A stretch of 47,911 nucleotides of DNA from Firmicutes bacterium UBA3910 (GCA_002391465.1 DGFC01000016.1:1-47911), one strand, 5' to 3'; shown: positions 1 through 9,479, counted from the stretch's first letter. The notes: generated by a model from the sequence alone, not told the origin. Numbers and translations are program-made.

Positions 1-16
1 AGATGTGTATAAGAGA
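1..16. other. Tn5/Nextera adapter remnant (left end)
   Basis: The first 16 bases equal the first 16 of the 19-base Tn5 mosaic end AGATGTGTATAAGAGACAG. The complete mosaic end is present in reverse complement at the other end of the contig. This is sequencing-library sequence, and residues of the left-end gene translated from it are not genomic. Confidence 0.93.
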
Positions 17-197
17 ACTCTTCCAAGACTGCGTCACTCACCTCGGGCTGTATTCGCCCCAGGCTTGCGATTTCAAAAGTCAGATCTTCAATCTCTTCTT
101 CGCGAAAATGCTGAAAAACCGAGGCGGAAAGCTCGGGCCCCAGGCTGACCAGCAGTATTGCAGCCTTTTGTTTCCCACTCATCCTCTGGGCTCTCAT
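1..197 (-). CDS. fliG: Flagellar motor switch protein FliG, N-terminal fragment
   Basis: FliG is the C-ring protein that couples the MS ring (FliF) to torque generation and rotation switching. Only the N-terminus is present: it begins MRAQRMSGKQKAAILLVSLG and continues through an EEEIEDLTFEIA-type helix, matching the FliF-binding domain start of the family (family length about 335 residues). The ATG at 197 follows AGGAGG with a 6-base gap, and that site overlaps the fliF stop codon, so the two are translationally coupled. An ATG five codons later is an alternative start. Coding sequence runs off the contig; bases 1-16 are adapter, so genomic coding covers only 17-197. Confidence 0.9.
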   Translation of the reverse strand, partial: MRAQRMSGKQKAAILLVSLGPELSASVFQHFREEEIEDLTFEIASLGRIQPEVSDAVLEEFSYTH

Positions 198-207
198 TTT
201 CTACCTC

Positions 208-1731
208 CTACTCCTCTGTAAGCCAAGTCTTCATCAAGAGCGCGATTTCTTCCGGCTTCTCAGTTGCAACCTTTTGGATAGCCTTCCGCACACCCAAGCG
301 CTGCAACTCTTCTGGGGTCAACTCACGCGTCGGTTCGAAATCATCGCCTATCGTAATATCCAAACCTGCAGCAACTGGCACCGCTTCGGGCTCAACTGTA
401 CGGCGCCGACCAAAGACAACCAGCAGGACAACCCCAATCAAGACCAATAACACCAACACAATCAAATACCAAGGTATAACAGGCCCGACCATAGGCAGCG
501 GTACTTCGGTCAAGAAGGGAGTCTCTTCAAAGGGTACGCTGGCCACATAAATACTGTCACCCCTATCCTCCCGCAAACCAGTGGCAAGCCCGACGGATTC
601 CTGGATAGACAAGAGTTGGTTTTGGTCCAACTCCCCGTTAATCCAAACGGAAACGCTGATGTTGTTCACTCCACCGGGGGGTATCACAGCATGGGTCTCA
701 ATTCGGTTCAGTTCGTAATTTACAGTGTTTTCGCTCCGTTCCCATTCGGTGCTTCCTTCAGCCTCCTCCCCGAACACATAGCCGGGGATATTGGCGTCCA
801 CACCGGGGACACCACCTGTGCCGCTTTGACTGCTGCGGTAGCTTTCATCCAGCGTCTGTACACTCCGAGCTAATCCCTCGCCCCGATTGACAGGCTCGTA
901 CGTTTCGCTGTACTCCTCCAAGAAGGAGAAGTTCAAATCGGCATTTACTCGGGCAACCACATTGCCGAAACCGTAGATCCTCTCCAACATGGCCACGATG
1001 CTGCTTTCCAGCTGCTGTTCATACAACCACTGCAGTTCAAATCGTTCGGCCAAATCAATGCCACCCATACCGTTCACAGCCGGCGAACTTAACACAGTGC
1101 CTCGTGTGTCGACGATGGTCACATTCTCCGGCGTTAACCCTTCCACGCTGCTGGATACGAGATTGGCAATGGCCCTAACCTGGTTCCTACTCAGCTGGGC
1201 ACCGGGCCTAAGGTGAAGCAGTACCGAAGCGGAGGCCGCCTGGCTTTCGCTGATAAAAAGTGAGCGTCTGGGCAGGACAATATGTACTCGCGCATCGGCA
1301 ACTTCGTTAATCTGCCTGATGGTCCTGGTCAATTCTCCCTGTAAAGCCCACTGAAAGCGCAATTGACGGTCAGCTTCCGTTTCCCCGAGGCGGGTAGTGT
1401 TAAAGATCTCAAACCCAACCACCCCTCCGGTTGGCATTCCGGCTGTAGCTAGGGCAATCCGGGTTTCATCTACCTGTTCTTGGGGCACCAAAACTGTGCT
1501 GCCGTTGTCCGCCAGTTGGTATTGAACGCCTCGATCCTGTAAGGCTGCCACAACGGCTCCCGCATCATCTGTGCTCAACCCGGAGAACAGAATCTGGTAT
1601 TGGGGACGGGAGAGCAGCGCTAAAAGAACCAATGAAATAAAAACACCTAGGACAAAAATACCCACCCCAATCTGCATTGGGCGTGACAATTTCCCCCAGG
1701 TTTCTTTAATAGACTCCAGAATGTTATTCAT
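208..1731 (-). CDS. fliF: Flagellar MS-ring protein FliF
   Basis: FliF forms the membrane and supramembrane ring on which the flagellar basal body, the C ring and the export gate assemble. The 507-residue product has an N-terminal membrane segment (VFISLVLLALL region), the ring-building YscJ/FliF domain containing VLVPQEQVDETRIALA, a long periplasm-facing segment, a second membrane helix near the C-terminus (WYLIVLVLLVLIGVVLLVV) and a C-terminal acidic tail ending LLMKTWLTEE, the FliG-binding region. Length is a little below the usual 520-570. I chose the ATG at 1731 because AGGTGG lies 8 bases upstream; an in-frame GTG at 1743 lacks a ribosome-binding site. It sits between fliE and fliG. Confidence 0.95.
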   Translation of the reverse strand: MNNILESIKETWGKLSRPMQIGVGIFVLGVFISLVLLALLSRPQYQILFSGLSTDDAGAVVAALQDRGVQYQLADNGSTVLVPQEQVDETRIALATAGMPTGGVVGFEIFNTTRLGETEADRQLRFQWALQGELTRTIRQINEVADARVHIVLPRRSLFISESQAASASVLLHLRPGAQLSRNQVRAIANLVSSSVEGLTPENVTIVDTRGTVLSSPAVNGMGGIDLAERFELQWLYEQQLESSIVAMLERIYGFGNVVARVNADLNFSFLEEYSETYEPVNRGEGLARSVQTLDESYRSSQSGTGGVPGVDANIPGYVFGEEAEGSTEWERSENTVNYELNRIETHAVIPPGGVNNISVSVWINGELDQNQLLSIQESVGLATGLREDRGDSIYVASVPFEETPFLTEVPLPMVGPVIPWYLIVLVLLVLIGVVLLVVFGRRRTVEPEAVPVAAGLDITIGDDFEPTRELTPEELQRLGVRKAIQKVATEKPEEIALLMKTWLTEE

Positions 1732-1747
1732 GGTTTCACCCACCTAG

Positions 1748-2035
1748 TTACACTTGCATGCGCATTAGTTCCTGATAGGCCTCCAGAACTTTGGTGCGAA
1801 TCGCCATTGTTAGCTGGAGAGCCAAGTTTGCTTTTTCTGCTATGATCATGGCATCGTGGAACTCTATATCTCCGGTCAACAGGCGTTCAAAGGCAATATC
1901 ACTCTTTTGCTGTAAGGTGTTTACCTCTTCCAGGGCATCCTGTAGATAGGCCTGAAAGCTCTTTTCGGGTTGGACAGTATTGGCCGATCTGCCCAGAGAA
2001 AGCTTAGTAGGTGTGGGGTTGAGTTGTACTTTCAC
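1748..2035 (-). CDS. fliE: Flagellar hook-basal body protein FliE
   Basis: FliE is the small adaptor that joins the MS ring to the proximal rod and is an early export substrate. The 95-residue product shows the family pattern: a variable N-terminus, then SFQAYLQDALEEVNTLQQKS and a C-terminal helix ending AMIIAEKANLALQLTMAIRTKVLEAYQELMRMQV-like (positions about 60-95), with the conserved LQLTMAIRTKVLEAYQE segment. The start is GTG at 2035, six bases after GGAGAA. It lies between flgC and fliF. Confidence 0.93.
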   Translation of the reverse strand: MKVQLNPTPTKLSLGRSANTVQPEKSFQAYLQDALEEVNTLQQKSDIAFERLLTGDIEFHDAMIIAEKANLALQLTMAIRTKVLEAYQELMRMQV

Positions 2036-2061
2036 GGCTATTCTCCTTTCAGGCTGTTAGA

Positions 2062-2505
2062 TCAACGACCGATTTCCAGCGCCCGTTGGGCCATGGATTT
2101 AGCTGAGTTAATGGCTACAATATTGGCCTCATATGCCCTGGTAGCCGTGATTAAGTCCACCATTTCCTTCACAACATGGACATTGGGCATCTCCACATAA
2201 CCGTCTGCGTTGGCATCGGGATGCTGCGGATCGTAAACTAGGCGAGGCGGCGATGGATCACTTACAACACCAACAACCCGTACTCCTCCCCCGAAGGATC
2301 GCTGGAACGGGACTTTTACCCCAGCTCCATTCTGCATGGACTCGTCCAGGACAGCCGCAAAAACAGGAACCTGCCTGCGGTAAGGGCCTCCCTCTTCAGT
2401 CCGGGTGGTATTCACATTTGCTAAGTTGCTGGCGATGGTGTCCATGCGCAGACGTTCGGCCGTCAGGCCGGACGCCGCAATACGAAAGGTCTTAAAAACG
2501 CTCAT
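2062..2505 (-). CDS. flgC: Flagellar proximal rod protein FlgC
   Basis: FlgC is a proximal rod subunit of the flagellar axial structure, exported through the flagellar type III apparatus. The 147-residue product has the N-terminal rod motif (FKTFRIAASGLTAERLRMD, then ASNLANVNTTRT) and the C-terminal heptad-rich segment VVKEMVDLITATRAYEANI, both hallmarks of rod and hook proteins. Family length is about 140-150. ATG at 2505 follows GGAGAAGG, a site located inside the last codons of flgB, three bases after its stop. Confidence 0.96.
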   Translation of the reverse strand: MSVFKTFRIAASGLTAERLRMDTIASNLANVNTTRTEEGGPYRRQVPVFAAVLDESMQNGAGVKVPFQRSFGGGVRVVGVVSDPSPPRLVYDPQHPDANADGYVEMPNVHVVKEMVDLITATRAYEANIVAINSAKSMAQRALEIGR

Positions 2506-2508
2506 CGC

Positions 2509-2907
2509 TTACCTTCTCCCTTCTCCGATCACCGAGCGAAGTTGGCCCAGCTTGCGGCTTACCGCATCGATCAAAGAGTCATAGTAGAGTTGATTTTCCA
2601 TCAGATACACTCTTTCCCGCTCTAAGTCAACGTTGTTTCCGTCATTACGCATTGTACTACTGTAATCCGTCACTATCGACGGCTGCATCTGGGAACGGAA
2701 GGACGCTGCCGGCAGATGCCTGGCATCGGTCCGCTTCAGATCGAGGCTCCGAGCACGGCTCAAGGTTTCCGCAAATACGCTGTGGGTGTCAACGTCTGAC
2801 CGTTTAAACCCAGGCGTGTTAACGTTAGCCAGGTTGTTGCTGAGTACGCTGTGGCGCAGCGTGGCCCGATTTAGCCCCAAACTCAGTTTGTTAACCGTCT
2901 TAAACAC
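2509..2907 (-). CDS. flgB: Flagellar proximal rod protein FlgB
   Basis: FlgB is a proximal rod subunit and the usual first gene of the Bacillota fla/che operon. The 132-residue product contains LRHSVLSNNLANVNTPGFKR (rod-protein signature) and a C-terminal EREGRVYLMENQLYYDSLID-like helix. I place the start at GTG 2907 because AGGAGG sits 9 bases upstream; the open frame extends 13 codons further without another ribosome-binding site. In Bacillus subtilis codY lies between hslU (clpY) and flgB; here no codY is present and only about 185 bases separate the two genes. Confidence 0.94.
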   Translation of the reverse strand: MFKTVNKLSLGLNRATLRHSVLSNNLANVNTPGFKRSDVDTHSVFAETLSRARSLDLKRTDARHLPAASFRSQMQPSIVTDYSSTMRNDGNNVDLERERVYLMENQLYYDSLIDAVSRKLGQLRSVIGEGRR

Positions 2908-2944
2908 TGATTCTGCCCTCCTGTTAATACAAGAGAATTCTACC

Positions 2945-2972
2945 AATTTATGTCTTCGAGTTATTTCGGCAA
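2945..2972 (-). promoter_or_regulatory. Possible promoter of the flagellar operon
   Basis: On the minus strand TTGCCG is followed after 16 bases by TAAATT, placing a start point about 30 bases before the flgB start codon. The -35 overlaps GCCGAAAT (2970-2963), which resembles a SigD -10 element (GCCGATAT), but no TAAA box sits at the SigD -35 distance. Which sigma factor reads it is uncertain. Confidence 0.3.
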
Positions 2973-3002
2973 AAGTCGATAAAGTCCTGCACTAAAAGAG
3001 AA

Positions 3003-3031
3003 TCTGGGAAAAAAGGGCTCAAAGGCCCCTC
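3003..3031 (-). terminator. Rho-independent terminator after hslU
   Basis: Minus strand AGGGGC-cttTGA-GCCCTT hairpin (six pairs including one G-U) followed by a T-rich run. It lies about 60 bases after the hslU stop and before the putative flgB promoter, separating the protease and flagellar transcripts. Confidence 0.55.
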
Positions 3032-3092
3032 TACTCTTTACATTTTCTTCACTTTTCCCGAATTCTAAGTGCTCAAGTGAGGATTATGTCCT

Positions 3093-4472
3093 TTAGAGAA
3101 TGTAGCGGCTCAGATCTTGGTCGTCCGAAATGTCCTTCAAACGCGACCGCACATAGGCTTGATCAATTACTACCTTCTCACCGGCGCCACTGCCTTGGAA
3201 ACTTACTTCTTCCAACAAATGTTCCAAAACGGTATGAAGCCTTCTGGCACCGATGTTTTCAGTGGTACGATTGACCTTTTCAGCGATTTCCGCGATCGCC
3301 AAAATCCCATCCTCGGTGAAATCCAACTCCACACCCTCCGTTGCCAACAACGCAGCATACTGCTTGGTCAGGGAATTTCTCGGCTCGATTAAAATGCGGG
3401 CGAAATCCTGGGCGGTAAGGCTTTCCAGACTGACCCGAATGGGGAAGCGACCCTGCAGTTCAGGAATGAGATCAGCCGGTTTCGCCACATGGAATGCGCC
3501 TGCCGCAACGAAAAGAATATAATCAGTGCGGACCGGGCCTGCCTTAGTGATAACGGTTGAACCTTCAATAATGGGCAGGATATCCCGTTGTACCCCTTCC
3601 CTGGACACATCTGGGCTGTTGCGATCAGAGCCTGCAATTTTATCAATTTCATCAATGAAGACAATGCCATTCTCTTCTGCAAGCTGCACAGCCTCGGCCT
3701 TTACCGCTTCCATATCCAAAAGCTTGGCTGCCTCCTGTTGCACCAGAATTTCCCTTGCTTCCCGCACCCGGACCCTTCGTTTCTCTACCCTTCCTGGCAA
3801 AAGTTCGCCCAGCATCTCTAGGGCGTTCATTGCCGCATCATCCATGCCGCCTGCCGCCATCATATCCCAAGCGGAGGAAGACTTCTCCACCTCCACCTCC
3901 ACGATGCTGTCCTCCAGTTCCCCCAGGGCAAGCAGTCTCTCCGTCTCTGCCCGCAGCTGGAAAATCTCCTCCCGGTTTTTAGGCTCGCCATACTGCTCTG
4001 AAGCTTGGCTTCCCATGCCAAAGAGCATCTCCATGGGATTAAAGGCGGCCGGTTTGGAGCGATCGGGCACCAAAAGTTCCACCAGTCGTTGCTCAGCCAA
4101 CTCCCTAGCCTGGTCCTCCACAGAAGCCATCTTTTCTGCCTTGACCATACGTAGGGCAGCGTCCACCAATTCTCGGATGATTGAGTCCACATCACGGCCC
4201 ACGTAGCCGACTTCCGTGAATTTAGTAGCCTCCACCTTTACAAATGGGGCGTGGGCTAGGCGTGCTAAGCGCCTGGCGATCTCGGTTTTGCCAACACCGG
4301 TGGGACCAATCATCAGAATGTTCTTTGGTAGTATCTCATCGCGCATTTCCTTTGGCAGCTTGCGCCGACGATAACGGTTGCGCAGGGCAATTGCCACTGC
4401 ACGTTTGGCTTGCTCCTGTCCGATGATGTACTTATCTAGTTCTTCCACAATCTGTGCTGGTGTCAGTTCCAT
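3093..4472 (-). CDS. hslU: HslU (ClpY) AAA+ unfoldase of the HslUV protease
   Basis: HslU is the hexameric ATPase that unfolds substrates and feeds them to HslV in the cytoplasm. The 459-residue product opens [19 protein letters not shown], then Walker [16 protein letters not shown] (about 56-70), the pore-loop region [16 protein letters not shown], an intermediate I-domain, Walker [11 protein letters not shown] and a C-terminal tail ending DLSRYIL, the tail that docks on HslV. The ATG at 4472 follows AGGGAGG by 8 bases, a site covering the hslV stop codon; an upstream in-frame GTG at 4490 would overlap hslV but lacks a site. Usual family length is 440-470. Confidence 0.97.
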   Translation of the reverse strand: MELTPAQIVEELDKYIIGQEQAKRAVAIALRNRYRRRKLPKEMRDEILPKNILMIGPTGVGKTEIARRLARLAHAPFVKVEATKFTEVGYVGRDVDSIIRELVDAALRMVKAEKMASVEDQARELAEQRLVELLVPDRSKPAAFNPMEMLFGMGSQASEQYGEPKNREEIFQLRAETERLLALGELEDSIVEVEVEKSSSAWDMMAAGGMDDAAMNALEMLGELLPGRVEKRRVRVREAREILVQQEAAKLLDMEAVKAEAVQLAEENGIVFIDEIDKIAGSDRNSPDVSREGVQRDILPIIEGSTVITKAGPVRTDYILFVAAGAFHVAKPADLIPELQGRFPIRVSLESLTAQDFARILIEPRNSLTKQYAALLATEGVELDFTEDGILAIAEIAEKVNRTTENIGARRLHTVLEHLLEEVSFQGSGAGEKVVIDQAYVRSRLKDISDDQDLSRYIL

Positions 4473-4486
4473 TCCCTCAACCTCCC

Positions 4487-5029
4487 TCACTTGTCTTTCA
4501 AGGTTAAGACAGTGATCTGATCGTTAGTAAAGACACAGATACCCGCCGTGATTCTCAGCGCTTCTCGCGCAATCTCCTCCGCCGAAAGGGTAGAATGTTT
4601 CAGCAACGCCAACCCGGCGGCCATGGCATAGGAACCACCCGAACCCACCGCAACAACGCCGTCGTCCGGCTCAATGATATCGCCTGAACCGGAGACAACT
4701 AGCGTGGTCTGGGCATCGGCCACCACAAGGAGAGCCTCTAAACGGCGCAGATAGCGATCTACACGCCACTCCTTGCCCAGCTCTACTGCGGCTCGAACAA
4801 GCTGGTTCGAATGGTCCTTCAGCTTCTGCTCGAACTTCTCAAACAGTGTGATGGCATCGGCGGCTGACCCGGCAAAACCGGCTAAAATCTGTCCGTTAGA
4901 CAGCGTGCGTACTTTATTAGCTCCGTGCTTAATCACCGTCCTCTCTCCTAAAGTGACTTGGCCATCACCTGCCAAGGCTACTTCCCCGTTCCGACGGACA
5001 GCAATGATTGTGGTAGCTCTAATTTCCAA
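4487..5029 (-). CDS. hslV: HslV (ClpQ) peptidase of the HslUV protease
   Basis: HslV is the double-hexamer peptidase chamber, a bacterial relative of the proteasome beta subunit. The 180-residue product has a short MEIRA leader before [21 protein letters not shown]; the first threonine is the expected catalytic nucleophile after processing. Further family motifs are [17 protein letters not shown] and [16 protein letters not shown]. Translation starts at TTG 5029 behind GGGGGAG. The propeptide is five residues, like that of Bacillus CodW, which is reported to use an N-terminal serine; here the residues after the leader are threonines. Confidence 0.96.
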   Translation of the reverse strand: MEIRATTIIAVRRNGEVALAGDGQVTLGERTVIKHGANKVRTLSNGQILAGFAGSAADAITLFEKFEQKLKDHSNQLVRAAVELGKEWRVDRYLRRLEALLVVADAQTTLVVSGSGDIIEPDDGVVAVGSGGSYAMAAGLALLKHSTLSAEEIAREALRITAGICVFTNDQITVLTLKDK

Positions 5030-5042
5030 GCTGCTCCCCCCT

Positions 5043-5945
5043 TCAAGCCCGTGGATGGGCCTGGTTATAAACAGATTTAAGTTTGGCAGCGCTCACCTTA
5101 GTATAAATCTGTGTGGTGGACAGGCTGGCATGGCCTAACAATTCTTGAATGGAACGAAGGTCTGCTCCCCCGTCCAAGAGATGGGTGGCAAAGGTATGGC
5201 GGAAGGTATGGGGTGAGATGTTTTTGTGGATTTCCAAATGGCGCGCATACAAGTCGAGGATGTACTGCACTCCCCTGGGCGAAAGGCGTGTGCCACGGGA
5301 GTTGACAAAAAGGGCCCTCTCCTCAGGTTCGGCTAGTTCGGGCCTGTAAACGGTGCAGTACTCTTCCACGCTGCTCCTGGTATACTCGCCCAGAGGAACA
5401 ATTCTCTCCTTGCGTCCCTTGCCGAACACGAGGATATATTCGTTGCCGCTATCAAGATCATCCAAATCTAAACCCACCAGTTCTGCTAAGCGAATCCCGG
5501 TACCATAGAGCATCTCAAAGATCGCCCTGTTCCGTGCCTGCAGTGCTGGTGACTTACCCGGAACGCTTTCGGTGAGAAAACGAAAAATCTCATCCATACT
5601 TAAAACTTCAGGGATCAACTTCTGCTGCTTGGGGGTCTGGACGTGGAGGCCAAAATCCTGTGTAATCAAATCCTTTTCGTACAGATAGCGACTGAATCCG
5701 CGAATGCTAGCCAAATTGCGCGCTAGACTAGAGCGGGCGTAGCCATGTCTTGTCAAAAAGGCGAGATAGTCGCGGACGAGGTAGCGGTCGATCTCCCTCA
5801 GCTCGGCCGGTCTACCCAAAAAATCCAGCTGCTCCCAGCAGAAATCCAAAAAATGTTTTAAGTCATTTTCATATGATTTTAGGGTGTTCTCCGACAGATT
5901 GCGCTGGATCTGCAGGTAGTTTAGGTAGTCAGTCAATGCCGGCAT
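5043..5945 (-). CDS. xerC: Tyrosine recombinase XerC/CodV-type
   Basis: Site-specific tyrosine recombinase, expected to resolve chromosome dimers at dif. The 300-residue product has an N-terminal SAM-like core-binding domain ([19 protein letters not shown]) and a C-terminal catalytic domain with the first arginine in [13 protein letters not shown], the HxxR box in [30 protein letters not shown] with the nucleophilic tyrosine. ATG 5945 follows AGGAGGG. It lies directly upstream of hslV, the same position as codV in Bacillus, so I infer the housekeeping Xer role and not a phage integrase. Confidence 0.93.
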   Translation of the reverse strand: MPALTDYLNYLQIQRNLSENTLKSYENDLKHFLDFCWEQLDFLGRPAELREIDRYLVRDYLAFLTRHGYARSSLARNLASIRGFSRYLYEKDLITQDFGLHVQTPKQQKLIPEVLSMDEIFRFLTESVPGKSPALQARNRAIFEMLYGTGIRLAELVGLDLDDLDSGNEYILVFGKGRKERIVPLGEYTRSSVEEYCTVYRPELAEPEERALFVNSRGTRLSPRGVQYILDLYARHLEIHKNISPHTFRHTFATHLLDGGADLRSIQELLGHASLSTTQIYTKVSAAKLKSVYNQAHPRA

Positions 5946-5957
5946 CCATATCCCTCC

Positions 5958-7259
5958 TTACAGGGAAGCCAGATAATCCTCCATGATCCTGAGCGCCCGG
6001 GCAGCGTAGGCTTCGCGGCGTGCTTTCTTGCCTCGCACCTTTTCCTGCAGGGGCGGCAGGATGCCGAAGTTGGCATTCATAGGCTGGAAATGACCTGGAT
6101 CAGCTGTGGCTATGTAATCAGCCAATGCCCCTAGCATCGTTTCCCTGGGCAAAACCAAGGGTTCTTTACCTTCCATCCGTCTCGCTGCGTTTATCCCGGC
6201 CAACAGCCCAGACGCGGTACTCTCCATATACCCTTCCACTCCAGTGATCTGTCCGGCCAAAAACAGATTAGGCGCTTCCTTGAACTGAAAGCTGCTGTTT
6301 AATACTTCGGGTGAATTAATAAATGTGTTGCGGTGCATAACACCGTAGCGAACAAATTCACAGTTGCGTAAGGCGGGAATGAGCTGAAAGACTCTCGTCT
6401 GCTCCCCCCACTTTAAGCGCGTTTGACAGCCAACCAGATTGAACAGGGTCGCTTCTGTGTTCTCCCTGCGCAGCTGGAGCACAGCATAGGGTCTGCTTCC
6501 ATCGGGATTTTCCAGACCAACCGGGCGAAACGGTCCGTAACGGAGGGCATCTTCGCCCCTTTTGGCTAACACTTCCAGGGGGATGCAGCCCTCAAAGACG
6601 GTAATACCCTCCTCATGGTCATGTAGTGGAGCCACTTCCGCTGTTACAAGGGAGTGCCAGAATTCCAAATACTCATCCTTGGTCAGGGGACAGTTGAAAT
6701 AATCTGCCGTGCCCTGCCCATAACGAGCACCCCAAAAGCCTCGGGTGTAATCCACACTTTCCCCTGTCACGATAGGGGCCGCTGCATCGTAAAAGTATAA
6801 ATTATCGCCCTTAGTCAGTTTCTGCAGTGCTTGCACTATGCCGGGACTAGAGAGGGGACCGGTGGCAATAACCCCAATTCCTCCGGGCAGCTCATCATAT
6901 TCCTCACGCCTAATCTCAATGAGGGGATGGGCTTCCAGCCGCTCTGTGACCAAGCTAGAAAAGCGGTGACGATCCACCGCCAGTGCCCCGCCCGCTGGCA
7001 CACTGGTACTTTCAGCCACGTCCAAGAGCAGGGAATTAAAACGTTTCATTTCCGCCTTCAACAAACCTCCGGCCGTTGTTTCCAACATAGATCCCAGCGA
7101 GTTGGAACAGACTAGTTCGGCGAAATCGCCGCTGGTATGGGCGGGAGTATTTGTTTTAGGTCTCATTTCGTAGAGTACTACCGGAATTCCCCGCTGGGCG
7201 ATCTGCCAGGCAGCTTCACTCCCGGCCAGGCCTGCCCCGATTACCGTTATTGCGTTCAC
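5958..7259 (-). CDS. trmFO: TrmFO, folate/FAD-dependent tRNA (uracil-54) C5-methyltransferase
   Basis: TrmFO makes 5-methyluridine at tRNA position 54 using methylenetetrahydrofolate and FADH2. The 433-residue product begins with a dinucleotide-binding GAGLAGSEAAWQ motif, followed by YEMRPKTNTPAHTSGDFAELVCSNSLGS containing the conserved cysteine of the family, and later VFEGCIPLEVLAKRG. GTG 7259 is preferred over an earlier in-frame ATG (7283, inside topA) because AAAGGGG stands 8 bases before it. It follows topA by five bases, a common Bacillota arrangement (topA-trmFO-xerC-hslVU). Confidence 0.96.
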   Translation of the reverse strand: MNAITVIGAGLAGSEAAWQIAQRGIPVVLYEMRPKTNTPAHTSGDFAELVCSNSLGSMLETTAGGLLKAEMKRFNSLLLDVAESTSVPAGGALAVDRHRFSSLVTERLEAHPLIEIRREEYDELPGGIGVIATGPLSSPGIVQALQKLTKGDNLYFYDAAAPIVTGESVDYTRGFWGARYGQGTADYFNCPLTKDEYLEFWHSLVTAEVAPLHDHEEGITVFEGCIPLEVLAKRGEDALRYGPFRPVGLENPDGSRPYAVLQLRRENTEATLFNLVGCQTRLKWGEQTRVFQLIPALRNCEFVRYGVMHRNTFINSPEVLNSSFQFKEAPNLFLAGQITGVEGYMESTASGLLAGINAARRMEGKEPLVLPRETMLGALADYIATADPGHFQPMNANFGILPPLQEKVRGKKARREAYAARALRIMEDYLASL

Positions 7260-7264
7260 AGCTG

Positions 7265-9346
7265 TCACCCCTTTGAGGGACATTCTTTGTTGACACAGAC
7301 AGGTTCGCTACCCTTCTTGCGGATGACCAGATGCTCACCGCAGTCACTGCAGAGCTGGGCAACGGGCTCCTGCCAAGTAGTGTAGGTACATTCAGGATAG
7401 TTGCTGCATCCATAAAAGAAGCGTCCTTTACGGGTCCGCCGGCGGACGAGCTGGCCCCCTTCACGCCCTTCCCTCTTACAGATAGCGCATTCAGCACCTA
7501 TTTCATCTAATATTGGCTTAGTGTTTTTGCACTCGGGATACCCCGGGCATGCTAAGAACCTACCAAAGCGACCTGTCTTGTACACCATATTGCGACCGCA
7601 TTTTTCACAAACGACGTCGCTTTCTTCATCAACAAGTTCGATTTTTTCCAATGTAGCATGGGCCTCGTCCAGGCTTTCCTTAAACGGGCCGTAGAAATCA
7701 CCTACTACCCGCTGCCAGACCAGTTTCCCTTCCTCAATTTGGTCCAGTTGAGACTCCAGGCTGGCGGTAAAACCAACATCTAACAGCTGAGAGAAATTCT
7801 CCGCCAAGAGGTCCACCACAATCTCACCGAGCTCGGAAGGTCGAAAACGTCTCTCTTCCAGGAAAACATATCCCCTGCTCACAATGGTGTCCATAATAGT
7901 AGCATACGTACTGGGTCGGCCTATTCCCTCTTCCTCCAAAGTGCGCACAAGCATAGCCTCAGTGTAGCGCGGAGGCGGCTGGGTGAAGTGTTGGTTAAGG
8001 TTCAGTTTATTAAGATCAAGTTTTTGCCCCACCTCTAAAGCAGGTAGAAGGCGGTCGTCCAATACCTGCTGTACCCCATTGCCGTCGCTGCCCTCTTGAT
8101 ACAAGCGCAAAAAGCCTGGGAATTTGAGTCTGGACCCGGTCGCCCGGAAGGTGTAATTAGCAACGTCAATATCCACACGGGTAGCGTCGAATACAGCAGA
8201 ACTCATTTGGCTGGCGACAAAGCGATTCCAGATCAGTTCGTAAAGCCTGTATTGATCCTTATTCAGATAATGCTTTATATCCTCAGGTCGGCGCAACGCG
8301 GACGTGGGCCGAATAGCCTCATGGGCCTCTTGGGCACCCTTCTTTGAGGCATAGCGCCTGGGCCGGGGTGTTACATACTCTGAGCCAATCTGCTCCTTGA
8401 TTAGTTTGCGTACCTCCGTCACCGCCGCATCCGAAACCCGCACAGCGTCAGTACGCATGTACGTTATGAGTCCTAACGTGCCCTCTTTACCCAAAGGCAG
8501 GCCCTCGTAGAGCTGCTGGGCAACGCTCATCGTCTTTCTAGCCGAAAAACGCAGCTTTCTCGCTGCTTCCTGCTGTAGAGTACTTGTGGTGAAGGGAGGA
8601 GCCGGATTGCGCCGTCTCTCAGTCTTTTTAATCTCCTTGACAATCCATTCCTGCCCAGATACGTCCGCCTCAACCTGTTTGGCCGCCGCTTTATCCGGCA
8701 GATCAATTTTCTTGCCGTTTTTGTGGTGGAGCGAGGCCTCAAACTGCTCGGTCTCTGCAGCCAAGAGCGCCGTGACGCTCCAATACTCCTCCGGTACAAA
8801 AGCCTCTATCTCCCGTTCCCGATCAACAATCAGCTTGACTGCCACCGATTGAACTCGGCCAGCACTTAAGCCGGGCCTTACTTTTGCCCACAAGAGGGGC
8901 GAGAGTTTGTAGCCGACTATGCGGTCCAGCACCCGGCGAGCCTGCTGGGCGTCTACGTAGCTCTGCGAGATTGGCCTGGGGTTTTTGATGGCTTCCCGCA
9001 CCGCATCCTTTGTGATTTCCAGAAAATCAACCCTGCATTTTTCCTCGTCAATTTTCAATGCCTCAGTTAAGTGCCAGGCAATGGCTTCCCCTTCCCGATC
9101 CGGGTCAGTGGCTAACAGGATACGATCTGCTTTTTTTGCTGCAGTACGAAGTTCCTGCAGAACGGGTCCCTTCCCCCGAATGGTTATGTAACGGGGAGTG
9201 AAGTTATTGTCTAAATCAACGCCGAACCGGCTGCGGGGCAGGTCGCGCACATGGCCTAGAGAAGCCTTAACTTGGTAATTCCTGCCCAAAAAGGACTTAA
9301 TGGTCCGCGCCTTGGCCGGCGACTCAACAATTATCAAAGTGGTCAA
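7265..9346 (-). CDS. topA: DNA topoisomerase I
   Basis: Type IA topoisomerase that relaxes negative supercoils. The 693-residue product starts with the Toprim domain (LIIVESPAKARTIKSFLG, acidic DPDREGEAIAW), contains the active-site tyrosine in GLITYMRTDAVRVSD (about residue 296), and ends in three C4-type zinc fingers (CEKCGRN with CPGYPEC, CAIC with CSNYPEC, CSDC with CVNKEC). The likely start is TTG 9346, seven bases after GGAGG; the open frame extends 11 codons further without a site. It has its own sigma-A type promoter about 80 bases upstream. Confidence 0.97.
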   Translation of the reverse strand: MTTLIIVESPAKARTIKSFLGRNYQVKASLGHVRDLPRSRFGVDLDNNFTPRYITIRGKGPVLQELRTAAKKADRILLATDPDREGEAIAWHLTEALKIDEEKCRVDFLEITKDAVREAIKNPRPISQSYVDAQQARRVLDRIVGYKLSPLLWAKVRPGLSAGRVQSVAVKLIVDREREIEAFVPEEYWSVTALLAAETEQFEASLHHKNGKKIDLPDKAAAKQVEADVSGQEWIVKEIKKTERRRNPAPPFTTSTLQQEAARKLRFSARKTMSVAQQLYEGLPLGKEGTLGLITYMRTDAVRVSDAAVTEVRKLIKEQIGSEYVTPRPRRYASKKGAQEAHEAIRPTSALRRPEDIKHYLNKDQYRLYELIWNRFVASQMSSAVFDATRVDIDVANYTFRATGSRLKFPGFLRLYQEGSDGNGVQQVLDDRLLPALEVGQKLDLNKLNLNQHFTQPPPRYTEAMLVRTLEEEGIGRPSTYATIMDTIVSRGYVFLEERRFRPSELGEIVVDLLAENFSQLLDVGFTASLESQLDQIEEGKLVWQRVVGDFYGPFKESLDEAHATLEKIELVDEESDVVCEKCGRNMVYKTGRFGRFLACPGYPECKNTKPILDEIGAECAICKREGREGGQLVRRRTRKGRFFYGCSNYPECTYTTWQEPVAQLCSDCGEHLVIRKKGSEPVCVNKECPSKG

Positions 9347-9427
9347 ACTGACACCTCCGTGCAGTAAGAAAAGGAACATCCTTCCTTCTGGTAATTAATG
9401 TCATAAAATGCCGCAGAATCATCATTA

Positions 9428-9456
9428 ATTATAGATGCTCTCACTAAATTATGCAA
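9428..9456 (-). promoter_or_regulatory. Sigma-A type promoter of topA
   Basis: Minus strand TTGCAT, 17-base spacer, perfect TATAAT. The predicted start point near 9421 leaves a leader of about 75 bases before the topA TTG codon. It lies in the gap between dprA and topA. Confidence 0.75.
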
Positions 9457-9479
9457 GAAATCTCTCCGCAAGCCCATTC

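Noticed and set aside
2963..2970. SigD flagellar promoter before flgB
   Set aside because: A GCCGAAAT -10-like element is present but no TAAA -35 at 13-16 bases, so I only list a weak general promoter.
3526..4206. 226-codon plus-strand reading frame
   Set aside because: Lies entirely antisense to hslU, is rich in Ser/Arg low-complexity sequence and has no recognisable domain.
5043..5945. Phage integrase marking an integrated element
   Set aside because: The gene is in the conserved topA-trmFO-xerC-hslV context with no attachment-site repeats or phage genes.
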